Below, in pieces: positions 23,868-32,396 of a stretch of 64,000 nucleotides of DNA (positions are counted from its first letter, which is position 1; each line of letters begins with the position of its first letter). Source of the DNA: JBGSUZ01 sp964404895 (GTDB taxonomy: Bacteria > Bacillota > Clostridia > Peptostreptococcales > Acidaminobacteraceae); NCBI GenBank assembly GCA_964404895.1, contig CAYOLV010000001.1:806001-870000 (forward strand), given 5' to 3'. Position numbers and translations under genes: made by a program. The notes beneath the pieces are model-generated. The model was not told the origin of the DNA, did no database searches, and worked only from the letters and a program-made list of their open reading frames with translations.

Positions 23868-25997
23868 TTAAAAACCTGCTTCCATGTCCAGTAGATAAGC
23901 ATACTCTCCAAAATCAGATGGCAATACAGATTTTCCAGTTTTGGAAATTTCGTTTGAAACACTTCGAAGAATATCTTTCATGGTCACTTCTCTTTCATGG
24001 GAAGCCGCCAGAAAAGCCGCATTGAGGGCTATATTTTTAATGTTGCCCCCAGAGAGTTCAAAGCGATTGCCCAAGTATTCGAAGTCGATAGTCTTTGAAA
24101 GAGGTGTATCAGTTGGAAAGACATTTCTCCAAATTTTGCGTCTGTATTCAGCTGTAGGGAAGGGGAAGTGTATGACAAAAGCAAATCGCCGGATAAAGGC
24201 TTCATCAATATTGCCGAGCAAGTTGGTGGTCACAATAGAAATGCCCTCATAAGCCTCAATTTTTTGAAGCAGATAACTGGTTTCTACATTGGCGTATTTG
24301 TCTCTGGCGTCTCCAACTTCGGTACGTTTTGAGAAGAGGGCGTCACCTTCGTCAAAAAGAAGAACGGCGTTAGAGAGGGCAGCTTCATCAAAGATTGCTT
24401 TTAGATTTTTCTCCGTTTCACCAATGTATTTGCTCATGACTTGAGACAAGTCCACTCTGTAGATTTCTAAGTTGAGAGTATTGGCAATGACTTGAGCGGC
24501 TAAGGTTTTACCCGTTCCTGGAGGGCCAGTGAAAAGCATGCCCAGTCCAGTGCCATAAGTAATTTTGTTTTCGAAGCCCCATTTGGAGAAGACAATGTGC
24601 TTATATTTAAGCTGATTGCAGGCTTCCAGCAGTTGTTCAGACTGATCCTTTGGCAAAATCAAATCATGCCAGTTATAAGGAGAGACCAAACGCTGTGCAT
24701 TGTTACTGAGCGTATGGGCTAACTGGTAATAATTAGCTTGATGCAAGAGCTTTTGATCAATGAAAGTTTTCTCATGCCAAAGCATACTGTTATGTGCATC
24801 TCGTAAGGATTTGTCAATTTGTTTCGGGGTCAGTTTAAAGGTATTGGCAATCTCTTCAAGGTCCACATCCTCTGAGAGGGGGTAAGCACTTGCCGCAGAT
24901 TTCCAGAATGCTTGACGCTCCATCATACTTGGAATTTTCAAGGGGACTTCAATGATAGAAATGTCAGAATATTCTGATTGTGGATGCCACGGGGTTGCAG
25001 ATAAGGCAAAACTCACCTTTGCAAATGTTTGAATTTCGTTAATCAACGAAGAGACAAAACGAGACACATAAAGGTCGTCCATATGTTCCGTAAAGGTATC
25101 AAAGTGTTCAAAAACTAAGGTGCCTCGGTGAAGAAGTGCTTCTCTGGAAAGTTGAGCAATCTGAATGTCCGGGTTCACTCCAGGAAGGAGTTTCTTACAA
25201 TCTACCAATATAACCGTTTGATTGTAGTGATTGCAAAAGTGATAAACCAAAGCGTGCTTACCGATTCCCTTTGAGCCATGAATGAAGAACAACGTATTTT
25301 TATTCAATCCTTGCTCATGGTTCTTTTCAAAAAAGACCTTCAGCTGTTGTTCAGTATCGGCAAAATGATGTTCGTCGTCCCAATTATTAGGGAAGACAGC
25401 GCGCATAAATGGACTCAGAATTTTGTAGTCATCAAAATTGAGAATGTATTCGACAATGTTTGCATCCAATTCAAGTGGAATTCCGATGAGGGGCTGCCCA
25501 CCTCGATTGCCGACGCTTTCTATGAAGAAATATTTGATAAGTTTATGGTGGTAACTGATTTTAACTCGTTCTTCCAAATATTGATTCAGGTCAGCAGAGT
25601 AGATTTTTAACAGCAGCCCTAGAGTAGGATAAGGTGAATTTAAAGATTCGTTAAAAAACCTTATATTCTTCTCAAATGAAGGGTCAAGCTCAATTGCAAT
25701 ACAAACTCTGAGACAAAACCTTTCAAAATAATTTAGTTTAAATGTTTCTACAATGTGTTCAAGCGGTATTAAAACAGATGTAGAAGCAGTGTCCAAAAGA
25801 CGATTATCCATTTCATTCAGTAACTGATTTGCTTGTTTTTCATATTGAGAAGCTTGTTCAGTCCGTTGTTTTAACTGCCAACCCAGTACATAATCACCGC
25901 CATGATGGGCGGTTGACTCGTAATAAGCTGCAAACATTAAATCCACATATTTTAATAGATCTTTAAGATACGTCTCGACACTTACATAAGGATTCAT
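23868..25997 (-). CDS. eCIS AAA+ ATPase (Pvc15-like), two AAA modules
   Basis: A 709-residue protein. A helical N-terminal region is followed by an AAA-like module with a variant Walker A, GSKGIGKHA, near residue 240. A complete C-terminal AAA module has Walker A GPPGTGKT (about 490-498), Walker B LLFDEGDALF (about 545-552) and a downstream arginine-rich EAFIRRFAFVIHFPFP segment. This two-module layout is that of the eCIS ATPase, which is needed for particle assembly or cargo loading and is absent from phages and tailocins. It is encoded opposite to the structural genes and diverges from the candidate cargo gene at 26106. It is cytoplasmic. Confidence 0.88.
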   Translation of the reverse strand: MNPYVSVETYLKDLLKYVDLMFAAYYESTAHHGGDYVLGWQLKQRTEQASQYEKQANQLLNEMDNRLLDTASTSVLIPLEHIVETFKLNYFERFCLRVCIAIELDPSFEKNIRFFNESLNSPYPTLGLLLKIYSADLNQYLEERVKISYHHKLIKYFFIESVGNRGGQPLIGIPLELDANIVEYILNFDDYKILSPFMRAVFPNNWDDEHHFADTEQQLKVFFEKNHEQGLNKNTLFFIHGSKGIGKHALVYHFCNHYNQTVILVDCKKLLPGVNPDIQIAQLSREALLHRGTLVFEHFDTFTEHMDDLYVSRFVSSLINEIQTFAKVSFALSATPWHPQSEYSDISIIEVPLKIPSMMERQAFWKSAASAYPLSEDVDLEEIANTFKLTPKQIDKSLRDAHNSMLWHEKTFIDQKLLHQANYYQLAHTLSNNAQRLVSPYNWHDLILPKDQSEQLLEACNQLKYKHIVFSKWGFENKITYGTGLGMLFTGPPGTGKTLAAQVIANTLNLEIYRVDLSQVMSKYIGETEKNLKAIFDEAALSNAVLLFDEGDALFSKRTEVGDARDKYANVETSYLLQKIEAYEGISIVTTNLLGNIDEAFIRRFAFVIHFPFPTAEYRRKIWRNVFPTDTPLSKTIDFEYLGNRFELSGGNIKNIALNAAFLAASHEREVTMKDILRSVSNEISKTGKSVLPSDFGEYAYLLDMEAGF

Positions 25998-26018
25998 AAG
26001 ACACCTCGTTCACTCAGA

Positions 26019-26048
26019 TTGGTTATCAGTTTTGGTTACAAGTAAGAT
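26019..26048 (+). promoter_or_regulatory. Direct repeat and candidate promoter in divergent gap
   Basis: In the 108-base gap between the ATPase gene (leftward) and the gene at 26106 (rightward), TTGGTTA occurs twice in direct orientation, at 26019-26025 and 26032-26038. The first copy could serve as a -35 element, with TAAGAT at 26043-26048 as -10 and an 18-base spacer. The repeats could also be a regulator site shared by both divergent units. The support is weak. Confidence 0.3.
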
Positions 26049-26105
26049 ATAGCCAAATTTCACTGATTTACTCGATTTTTTTAGAGTCTATGAAGGATGA
26101 TGATG

Positions 26106-26978
26106 ATGAACAATTATGAAATAGCAACTAAAAAAAATAGTCTGGAGAAAAACAACTCTAAAGTACAACAAGAGATGGCCCAAAATGTGGAACATCCTAT
26201 TTATGAGCCCAAATTTATTAGAGGACCAACGGAATATCAAACGGGAAGGTTCAGATGCATTCGAGAGGGACCTTATAATAAGTCCAGTGCGGAAGCGGAT
26301 GCAGAAGAACTTGGCTGTGTAAAAGTGAAATCTGAAGCGGGTGAAAGTCCTAAAATTAAGATGATCAGCGAAGAGGAATCCGATAATGCAGATCTTAGCT
26401 ATGGTGAACTGCCCGATAGGCGGAAAGTCATACTAAGTGCAAGGAAAAGTGACGGCAATAGCAATGTGAATACATTTGAAGAAAAAAATGTAGACATGGC
26501 ACGGGCAAAAGCGCTTTTTAAAAATGGACAAGTGACTTATGCAGAGAAAATTGAAAAGGCATTTTTTCATTTTTTAGAACCTGGGGATAGCGCAGGTCAC
26601 TTTATAAAGTACTTAGAAGAAGCTGCACATCAAGAAGAAACCGAGGATATTTTAAAGGTCTTTCCCTTCTTAAAGGCAGATGAAGATTTAAATCAACTGA
26701 AATGGCTTCTTGGTCAAAAAGAAAAAAATCAAGGGACGGATTTTGATGGGGAAATGTTTGACCATGAAATTGCCAAAGTAAGAGCAAAAATCTATGATGA
26801 TCAGTTAAAAAAAGTTCAATTCAAAAAGCGGATTGAAAAATTACTCAAGGAAGTACCCGAATCGACGCCAGAAGATGAGGAATTTTGGCTTTGGGTATGG
26901 CTGAGGAAGTTGCTAAAAGCCCTTGAAGATGAAATTAAATCCCTTGAAGAAAAAACCGATTTTAATAAACCGATGTGA
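26106..26978 (+). CDS. Uncharacterised acidic helical protein, first gene of the structural operon
   Basis: About 290 residues, charged and mostly helical, with no signal peptide or membrane segment. The first 100 residues look disordered (many Lys, Glu, Ser and Asn). The C-terminal half has helices rich in Lys/Glu and ends with a Trp-rich segment (EFWLWVWLRKLL). Four ATG codons in a row (26097-26106) could start it. Because AAGG at 26093-26096 needs spacing, 26103 or 26106 is favoured. The next gene begins 31 bases after its stop. No family is recognised. Its position beside the ATPase and before the sheath fits cargo or a cargo adaptor, as inference only. Confidence 0.6.
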   Translation: MNNYEIATKKNSLEKNNSKVQQEMAQNVEHPIYEPKFIRGPTEYQTGRFRCIREGPYNKSSAEADAEELGCVKVKSEAGESPKIKMISEEESDNADLSYGELPDRRKVILSARKSDGNSNVNTFEEKNVDMARAKALFKNGQVTYAEKIEKAFFHFLEPGDSAGHFIKYLEEAAHQEETEDILKVFPFLKADEDLNQLKWLLGQKEKNQGTDFDGEMFDHEIAKVRAKIYDDQLKKVQFKKRIEKLLKEVPESTPEDEEFWLWVWLRKLLKALEDEIKSLEEKTDFNKPM

Positions 26979-27009
26979 CGGATCAAAGTGGGGATAAGGA
27001 GTTGATCGA

Positions 27010-28464
27010 ATGCCCTTAGTACACGATAGAGGCAAAAAGCCAGTAGTTCCTCTCACAACATCGGTCCCACCCACAACGACTGCACCGACACAAATGGGAA
27101 CCCAACAGCAAACACAGCCAGCTCAACAGCAACAGCCACCCCCGCAACAACAGCAACCTGCACCACCGCCCAAGTCTAAAATGGAGCTTTTGAATGAACA
27201 AACTCGTGCCAAGCAAGGACAGGTAGGAGATAAGGAAATTCAAAGCATGAGCAAGCTGCACCAAGTCTTCAAAGGCTATAAAGTCGGTGATGAACGGAGT
27301 TACATCGATACGCCTGACGAAGACAGCACAGCTGAGAAAGTGACCTCAACGGGTCTAGACCTGACTGATATGGGGAATACAGTCAATGGTTCCGCTCAGA
27401 GTATTGTAGAAATGGCGGGAGAGAAGCTGGAAAAATGGAGTGGCGGTAATGGAATTGTAGGTGCTGCACTGTCATTTATTAAATACATCAAAGAAGCCTA
27501 TGACATTTTGTCTTCAGATGACTCTGCGAAGGAAAAAGCCGGGAATTTGATTAAGGAAACCGCTGGAACAGCACTGGACATGGCAGAAGGCATTATGGAT
27601 GCCATAGAAGGTTTAGGCGGCACAATTTTAAAAGGGCTGAAAGTTATTCCTGGCCTGAGCATCGTCATTGATGCAGTAGATATTGGGATCTCAGTTTATC
27701 GGATCGTCAGGGCGGAACACGCCAGAGTGAAGATGAACGACAGCAGACGTCTTTTCAAAGAGAAGTACTTAGCCAAAGAGGTTGATACGGGTGGCGGAGA
27801 GAAGACCAAAATGGTTCAAACGGTGGGCAAGTACAACATTAGAAGGCTCTGGAAAAAAACAGACCAAACGGTAGATGAAAAAGCGATGAAAGCCCGACGG
27901 GATCAATTGCTTGAGAAAAGAAAAAGCGATCCTCAGAACTTTTCAGAGGCTGAACAGGCTGAACTGAATGACATTCTCAGTTACGCCACTCAGGACAGGT
28001 TAAGGCGGGTGAATCGGAACAAAGAGTTTTCCAACGTAGGCAAGATTGTTTTGAAACTGGGTTCAATTGCAGGGAAGATCGCGGCGATGGTGGGCACCTT
28101 TGGGGGCAGTGCTGTTGCAGAAAGTGTGGCAGGCGGAATAGAACTAGCCGTGGATTCAGCAGGACTGGTTGGAGATGCATCCGGGATGCTCAAAGGTATT
28201 TACAGTGGACGTGGCGCTAGAGACAAAGGTGGTCAATATACAAAATACCTTCTGGAAGTAATTGGTAATCTGCCGGATACTTATGACAAGCCTGAACTGA
28301 AAATCAAGTATGCACAGGCATCGGACATGGTTGCAGCAACTGGGGTCAATAAAAGCAAACTGCTTAAACACGCCGATGCAGTTGCAGCCAGCAGTACTGA
28401 TGCAGACAAGAAAAAAGGCAGAACTAAAGCCTTCAATATGTTCATAAAACTATTTGACACCTAA
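27010..28464 (+). CDS. Candidate cargo: disordered Pro/Gln N-terminus plus amphipathic Gly/Ala-rich helices
   Basis: A 484-residue protein. Residues about 10-58 are a Pro/Gln/Thr-rich, clearly disordered stretch. After it come Gly/Ala-rich hydrophobic helical segments at about 155-235 (IKETAGTALDMAEGIMDAIE, LKVIPGLSIVIDAVDIGISV) and 345-400 (KLGSIAGKIAAMVGTFGG, IELAVDSAGLVGDASG). A basic, charged middle lies between them. Gly-rich amphipathic pairs like these are seen in pore-forming or membrane-active proteins. A disordered N-terminus is a known loading feature of eCIS cargo. No enzyme motif is visible. It is followed after 20 bases by a small protein with chaperone-like proportions. A structural role remains possible. 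Confidence 0.6.
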   Translation: MPLVHDRGKKPVVPLTTSVPPTTTAPTQMGTQQQTQPAQQQQPPPQQQQPAPPPKSKMELLNEQTRAKQGQVGDKEIQSMSKLHQVFKGYKVGDERSYIDTPDEDSTAEKVTSTGLDLTDMGNTVNGSAQSIVEMAGEKLEKWSGGNGIVGAALSFIKYIKEAYDILSSDDSAKEKAGNLIKETAGTALDMAEGIMDAIEGLGGTILKGLKVIPGLSIVIDAVDIGISVYRIVRAEHARVKMNDSRRLFKEKYLAKEVDTGGGEKTKMVQTVGKYNIRRLWKKTDQTVDEKAMKARRDQLLEKRKSDPQNFSEAEQAELNDILSYATQDRLRRVNRNKEFSNVGKIVLKLGSIAGKIAAMVGTFGGSAVAESVAGGIELAVDSAGLVGDASGMLKGIYSGRGARDKGGQYTKYLLEVIGNLPDTYDKPELKIKYAQASDMVAATGVNKSKLLKHADAVAASSTDADKKKGRTKAFNMFIKLFDT

Positions 28465-28484
28465 GCAGAAAGGATGAGATTCAC

Positions 28485-28994
28485 ATGACGAACCCAAACG
28501 AGCAATTGTCCCTCAGCAGACTTCAAAACTTACAAACCGCATTTTCTGAGATAGAGGTCGATGCCAAACTCATCGAAAAGAATGAACAATTTGAAATGCA
28601 TTCTTTACTCCTCGCCGCAGACGATGACTATAAGGGAAGAACGACCTTCGTCAATTTGGCTTATGTCAATGATCTATCCGATGAAGAGTCCAATTTGGCA
28701 CTTCTTCAGTACTTTACTGAGCTGCCTTTGGTGTTAGAAGAAAGTCAGCAGCAAATGGTAGAGACCATGCTGAATTTTGTCAATATCAGAATGCCACTGG
28801 GTCACTTTTGCACCCAGAATAACAAAGTTTATCTTCGCTATGTCCTAGCGGAGTCCAAACGAGACGAAGAATATACCATGAAAACACTTGAAACCTTCTT
28901 TATGTTTGTGGATGTCATGGATATTTTTCAAGAATCAATAGAAAGCATCATTTCAGGAAATATGACCTACGAAGCATTCAAATCAAAATTCTAA
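28485..28994 (+). CDS. Small YbjN/secretion-chaperone-like protein
   Basis: A 169-residue acidic protein with helix-strand-helix alternation (LSRLQNLQTAFSEIEVDAKL, then TTFVNLAYVNDLSDEE, then VNIRMPLGHFCTQNNKVYLR). The pattern and size resemble YbjN-type proteins and class I type III secretion chaperones, but the likeness is by eye and no signature is certain. It lies between the candidate cargo gene and the sheath gene. A cargo chaperone is a reasonable guess, and an assembly factor for the sheath is the alternative. Confidence 0.5.
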   Translation: MTNPNEQLSLSRLQNLQTAFSEIEVDAKLIEKNEQFEMHSLLLAADDDYKGRTTFVNLAYVNDLSDEESNLALLQYFTELPLVLEESQQQMVETMLNFVNIRMPLGHFCTQNNKVYLRYVLAESKRDEEYTMKTLETFFMFVDVMDIFQESIESIISGNMTYEAFKSKF

Positions 28995-29054
28995 ATCACT
29001 GTAAACCTTTGAAAGGAGGAACTGGTGTGATATTTGTTCACACTGGGAAAAACT

Positions 29055-30770
29055 ATGGCCGAATATTTAGCTCCGGGCGTTTATGTTGAAGAATTTGAAA
29101 GCGGTCCTCGTCCTATGGAGGGTGTTAGTACCTCTACTGCCGGATTCATTGGCATGGCACAGAGGGGGCCTGTTATTGGTGCACCTGAACTCGTTACAAA
29201 TGTTTCTGATTTCAGACGATATTTTGGCAGTTATTTACCTGAAAGTGTCTACAAAGAACATCGTTACTTAGCTTATGCCGTCGAGCAATTCTTTATTAAT
29301 GGTGGATCGAGAGCTTACGTTATGAGAGTAGTGCCTGAGGACGCCGTAGTGGCATCTCTCGCCCTTAACGACCTCATTAAGGTGAAGGCTAAAAACCCTG
29401 GAACATGGGGTAACAGCATTCGCGTGAAGCTCAGTCCATCTAACAAAGCCAAGTCTCAAGTGTTAGAAGTTATTGAAGATGAATTGGGCAGCAAAAAATA
29501 CAGAATGAAAAGTGCCAACGGCTTCAATGTAGGCGATGTGGTTCTTTTCTCAGATGGTGAAGCCACAGAAGAAAACGTGGTAGAAAGCGCTGTTAATGGG
29601 GTTTTGACTTTTAAAACACCATTTAAGGCTGATGTGGTAGACGAAAAACTATTAGCCACTAAGACCATTAGTACTTGCGAGTTCCACATGGAAGTCGGGT
29701 ATTTGGATCTTATGGAAAGTTATGAGTTCTTATCCCTGAACATTGCTGGATCTAATTATATTGGCAAACGTTTAGCCAAATCATCTATCATCGACATTGA
29801 ACCGATTGCAGAAGAAAGTGCTGCAAGTTCGCCGTACAAACTCCTGTCAGGTAAAGAAGACGGCACATTCCTATTTGGTTTATATGAAGGCGCAGATGGG
29901 GATATCAGTGCTGTAACAGCTTCTGAATACATCGGTACAGATAACGGGCCTGGCAAACGTACAGGAATCCAAGCTTTCCTTGAAAACGACCAAGTCAGCA
30001 TTATGGCAGTTCCTGGGAATGTAGATCCTAACGTGCAGTTAGCTCTAGTTGCCCACTGTGAAAACTTGAAGAGCCGTTTCGCCGTTCTTGACATGCCAAA
30101 AGATTCGGCTAAGGTCGGAGATGTTCTCCTTCACAGAGATATGTTCGACTCCGATTATGCAGCCATGTACCATCCTTGGATCGAAACTTTTGATGGTCTG
30201 GACAAGAAAAACAATTTCTTCCCACCTTCTGCGGCAATGATCGGTATTTATGCAAGAACCGACAATGAGCGCGGCGTATTCAAAGCGCCTGCCAATGAAA
30301 CGCTTAGAGGTGTTGTTGGCCTAAGTTGTTTATATGGCAAGGGTGAACAAGACATTCTCAACCCTAAAGGGGTTAACTTGATTCGAAACTTTACAGGTCA
30401 AGGCATTCGTGTTTGGGGCGCAAGAACTGCTTCTTCCAATGCGATGTGGAAATATATCAACGTTAGAAGACTCTTTATCTTCTTAGAAGAGTCTATCCGT
30501 GCTAACACTAACTGGGTCGTCTTTGAGCCAAATGATGAAGCCCTCTGGAACCGGGTTAAGAGAACGATTGATGTTTTCTTGACTGGTGTATGGCGTACTG
30601 GCGCTTTAATGGGCGCAACACCTGGAGAGGCCTTCTTCGTAGATATCGGCAGAAGTACAATGTCTAAAGATGATATTGATAATGGCAGACTGGTCTGCGT
30701 CATCGGCGTAGCACCTGTGAAACCAGCTGAATTTGTCATCTTCAGAATCACTCAAAAAACCAGTGAATGA
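29055..30770 (+). CDS. Contractile tail sheath protein
   Basis: A 571-residue phage_sheath family protein. The N-terminus AEYLAPGVYVEEFESGPRP and the following TSTAGFIGMAQRGP are the canonical sheath start. The C-terminal domain ends with WVVFEPNDEALWNRVKRTID, then VFLTGVWRTGALMGATPGEAFFV, the conserved handshake region. It forms the contractile outer sheath. ATG 29055 matches the family start, but the strong GGAGG (29015-29019) is 35 bases away. TTG 29034, 14 bases from that site, would add seven residues and may be the real start. It is the only sheath gene here, whereas PVC/Afp particles use three. Confidence 0.95.
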   Translation: MAEYLAPGVYVEEFESGPRPMEGVSTSTAGFIGMAQRGPVIGAPELVTNVSDFRRYFGSYLPESVYKEHRYLAYAVEQFFINGGSRAYVMRVVPEDAVVASLALNDLIKVKAKNPGTWGNSIRVKLSPSNKAKSQVLEVIEDELGSKKYRMKSANGFNVGDVVLFSDGEATEENVVESAVNGVLTFKTPFKADVVDEKLLATKTISTCEFHMEVGYLDLMESYEFLSLNIAGSNYIGKRLAKSSIIDIEPIAEESAASSPYKLLSGKEDGTFLFGLYEGADGDISAVTASEYIGTDNGPGKRTGIQAFLENDQVSIMAVPGNVDPNVQLALVAHCENLKSRFAVLDMPKDSAKVGDVLLHRDMFDSDYAAMYHPWIETFDGLDKKNNFFPPSAAMIGIYARTDNERGVFKAPANETLRGVVGLSCLYGKGEQDILNPKGVNLIRNFTGQGIRVWGARTASSNAMWKYINVRRLFIFLEESIRANTNWVVFEPNDEALWNRVKRTIDVFLTGVWRTGALMGATPGEAFFVDIGRSTMSKDDIDNGRLVCVIGVAPVKPAEFVIFRITQKTSE

Positions 30771-30812
30771 TGATTTCCTATTCTCATAGTATAAGTAAGG
30801 AGGAAAAACAGA

Positions 30813-31244
30813 ATGGCTGAGAGTAAACACCCATTACGTAACTTTAGATTCAGAGTTGAAATAGATGGTCTGGAAGCAGGGCAGTTTTCTGAAGTCTCTG
30901 GCTTTGACGCATCTATAGACGTTATCGAATACCGTGAAGGCAATGACGTGATTACCCCTAGAAAACTTCCAGGGCTTATCAAATATGGTAACATCACTTT
31001 AAAATGGGGCGCAGCAGATACGATGGTTCTTTATGATTGGCTCATCGATATTTCTGAAGGGACTGTTGAGAGAAAGACAGTGACCATCACTTCTATTGAT
31101 GAAGCTGGCGATGATGCTGCTTCTTGGCAGCTCATTAATGCTTGGCCTGTCAAATATACTGCGCCAGATTTTAATGCAACAGGTTCTGAAGTCGCCTTCG
31201 AGTCCATTGAAATGGCTCATGAAGGCCTCACTAGAACTGCATAA
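30813..31244 (+). CDS. Inner tube protein 1 (gp19/Pvc1-like)
   Basis: A 143-residue T4-gp19/Hcp-fold tube protein. The opening HPLRNFRFRVEIDGLEAGQF and SEVSGFDASIDVIEYREGND are the family signature, as is the C-terminal WPVKYTAPDFNATGSEVAFE followed by SIEMAHEGL. It stacks in hexamer rings to form the tube inside the sheath. AAGGAGG lies just upstream, 42 bases after the sheath stop. The second tube paralogue is at 31866. One of the two probably forms the first ring on the hub, as Pvc5 does. Confidence 0.93.
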   Translation: MAESKHPLRNFRFRVEIDGLEAGQFSEVSGFDASIDVIEYREGNDVITPRKLPGLIKYGNITLKWGAADTMVLYDWLIDISEGTVERKTVTITSIDEAGDDAASWQLINAWPVKYTAPDFNATGSEVAFESIEMAHEGLTRTA

Positions 31245-31306
31245 GCCAACACATTTTCTAGGGCTTTGCTGGATGGGCAGAGCACAGCATAAGGAGGAGC
31301 AAGAGT

Positions 31307-31678
31307 ATGGCATTCCAAACTGAGTTTAATTTTGTGTTGCCGAAAGGCTTTATGGATCAAGACGGCAATCTGCACAAAGAAGGCACCATGAGACTTGCCA
31401 CGGCAGCGGACGAGATTTTACCAATGAAAGACCCGAGAGTGCAACAGAACCCTGGGTATTTGACGGTGGTATTGCTGACAAGGGTCATCACAAAACTGGG
31501 GAGTCTCAGGGCTGTGGATACGAAGACCATTGAGAACATGTTTACTTCCGATTTTGCCTATTTGCAAGATATGTACACACGGGTAAACCAGATGGAAGTG
31601 CCAACTTATGATGCTGTCTGTCCAAGTTGTGGCCACAAATTTGGTCTTCATGTCGATTTTTTTCAACAGGGAGACTAG
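31307..31678 (+). CDS. Tail assembly chaperone-like protein (G-like, upstream frame)
   Basis: A 123-residue protein that opens AFQTEFNFVLPKGFMDQDGN and contains a CPSCGH zinc-ribbon-like pair near the C-terminus. Its order (after the tube, before the long tape-measure-slot protein) is that of the phage tail assembly chaperone gene, G in lambda. The frame runs through a seven-T string at 31657-31663 and stops at TAG 31676. The overlapping -1 frame, which lacks a good start of its own, carries on into the DUF6760-like sequence. I therefore expect two products: this 123-residue form and a 183-residue frameshift fusion. Confidence 0.8.
   Translation: MAFQTEFNFVLPKGFMDQDGNLHKEGTMRLATAADEILPMKDPRVQQNPGYLTVVLLTRVITKLGSLRAVDTKTIENMFTSDFAYLQDMYTRVNQMEVPTYDAVCPSCGHKFGLHVDFFQQGD
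31657..31663 (+). promoter_or_regulatory. Putative -1 ribosomal frameshift site (T TTT TTT)
   Basis: Seven consecutive Ts read in the upstream frame as ga-T TTT TTT, so both Phe tRNAs can slip back one base and re-pair perfectly. After slipping, the next codons are TCA ACA GGG AGA CTA, leading without a stop into the DUF6760-like frame to 31857. AGGGAGA at 31668-31674 follows. Upstream Shine-Dalgarno sites stimulate -1 shifts, but this one lies downstream, so its role is unclear. The upstream frame stops only 13 bases after the slip. Confidence 0.65.
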
Positions 31679-31857
31679 AACCTTACCCCATTAAGAGACT
31701 CTATGAGGAAGCGGCCTTCATCGCCTATTATTTTCACTGGGATCAGGACTTAATCATGTCCCTAGAGCACAGGGAACGTAAACGTTGGTGCGATGAAATC
31801 TCTGCGATTCACAAGAAGGTCAATAATCAACCAGACAATATTTTCGATATTAGGTGA
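31663..31857 (+). CDS. DUF6760-like frame (GT-like extension of the tail chaperone)
   Basis: Sixty-four codons in the -1 frame encode LEPYPIKRLYEEAAFIAYYF followed by HWDQDLIMSLEHRERKRWCDEI, the DUF6760-type small protein found in many contractile systems (Pvc6 position). The only in-frame start upstream of the conserved part is TTG 31627, which lacks a ribosome binding site and lies inside the chaperone gene. The next ATG (in IMSLEH) would remove the conserved N-terminal half. Production by -1 frameshifting from the gene at 31307 is the best explanation. Rare non-standard initiation after AGGGAGA (31668-31674) is the alternative. The second tube gene begins nine bases after its stop. Confidence 0.7.
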   Translation, partial: STGRLEPYPIKRLYEEAAFIAYYFHWDQDLIMSLEHRERKRWCDEISAIHKKVNNQPDNIFDIR

Positions 31858-31865
31858 GGTGAATC

Positions 31866-32303
31866 ATGACTGAGCAAGCCTATAAATTTGGATTAACACA
31901 TCGTTTTGTGGTTGAAATTGGTGAAATCAAAATGAGCTTCACTAAAGTGTCTGGATTGGATATTGAGTTGGAATTTGAGTCTTACAAAGAAGGCGGCGTC
32001 AATGACGGTTCTTTGGAATTCTTGACTAGCAGAAAGAGCGGAAACCTAGTCCTTGAAAGAGGTGTAGGTAAAGTGACTTCTTTGCTGAAATGGTTCGACG
32101 ACATACAAATCGGAAAATTTGTTAAAAAGAGCGGTACCATCGACTTAAAAGACCTAAATGGCAAAACTATTCGGTCATGGCAATTTGAAGATGCGTACCC
32201 TGTGAAGTGGTCTGGGCCTTCTTTAGATGCTAACGGGCAGGAAGTCGCTCTGGAAGTCGTAGAATTAAGTTATGGCGGATTAAAGTCCGTAGACAAGAAA
32301 TAA
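31866..32303 (+). CDS. Inner tube protein 2 (gp19/Pvc5-like)
   Basis: A 145-residue paralogue of the tube protein at 30813. Shared features are FGLTHRFVVEIGEIKMSFTK, VSGLDIELEFESYKEGG, and the C-terminal YPVKWSGPSLDANGQEVALE followed by VVELSYGG. It retains the full tube fold but differs enough to serve a separate place, most likely the adaptor ring between hub and main tube. AGGTGA lies upstream. A perfect hairpin (32315-32347) follows its stop and may separate tube expression from the long downstream gene. Confidence 0.92.
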   Translation: MTEQAYKFGLTHRFVVEIGEIKMSFTKVSGLDIELEFESYKEGGVNDGSLEFLTSRKSGNLVLERGVGKVTSLLKWFDDIQIGKFVKKSGTIDLKDLNGKTIRSWQFEDAYPVKWSGPSLDANGQEVALEVVELSYGGLKSVDKK

Positions 32304-32314
32304 GAAAAATTTAT

Positions 32315-32347
32315 AGCACCGACAAGGGGAAATCTTTTGTCGGTGCT
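32315..32347 (+). other. Hairpin between tube 2 and tape-measure-slot gene
   Basis: AGCACCGACAA (32315-32325) pairs perfectly with TTGTCGGTGCT (32337-32347) over an 11-base loop. The sequence after it (TAAAGAAAAATTTTC) lacks a proper T-tract, so this is more likely an attenuator or an RNA-processing/protecting stem than a full terminator. It would give more tube mRNA than downstream mRNA. Confidence 0.55.
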
Positions 32348-32396
32348 TAAAGAAAAATTTTCAATCTTAAAGTCAGTCAGTATAGGGTGAGTGAGT

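Noticed and set aside
31627..31662. Independent TTG start for the DUF6760-like frame
   Set aside because: No ribosome binding site precedes it, and the residues it would add are not part of the conserved region. The frameshift explains the data better.
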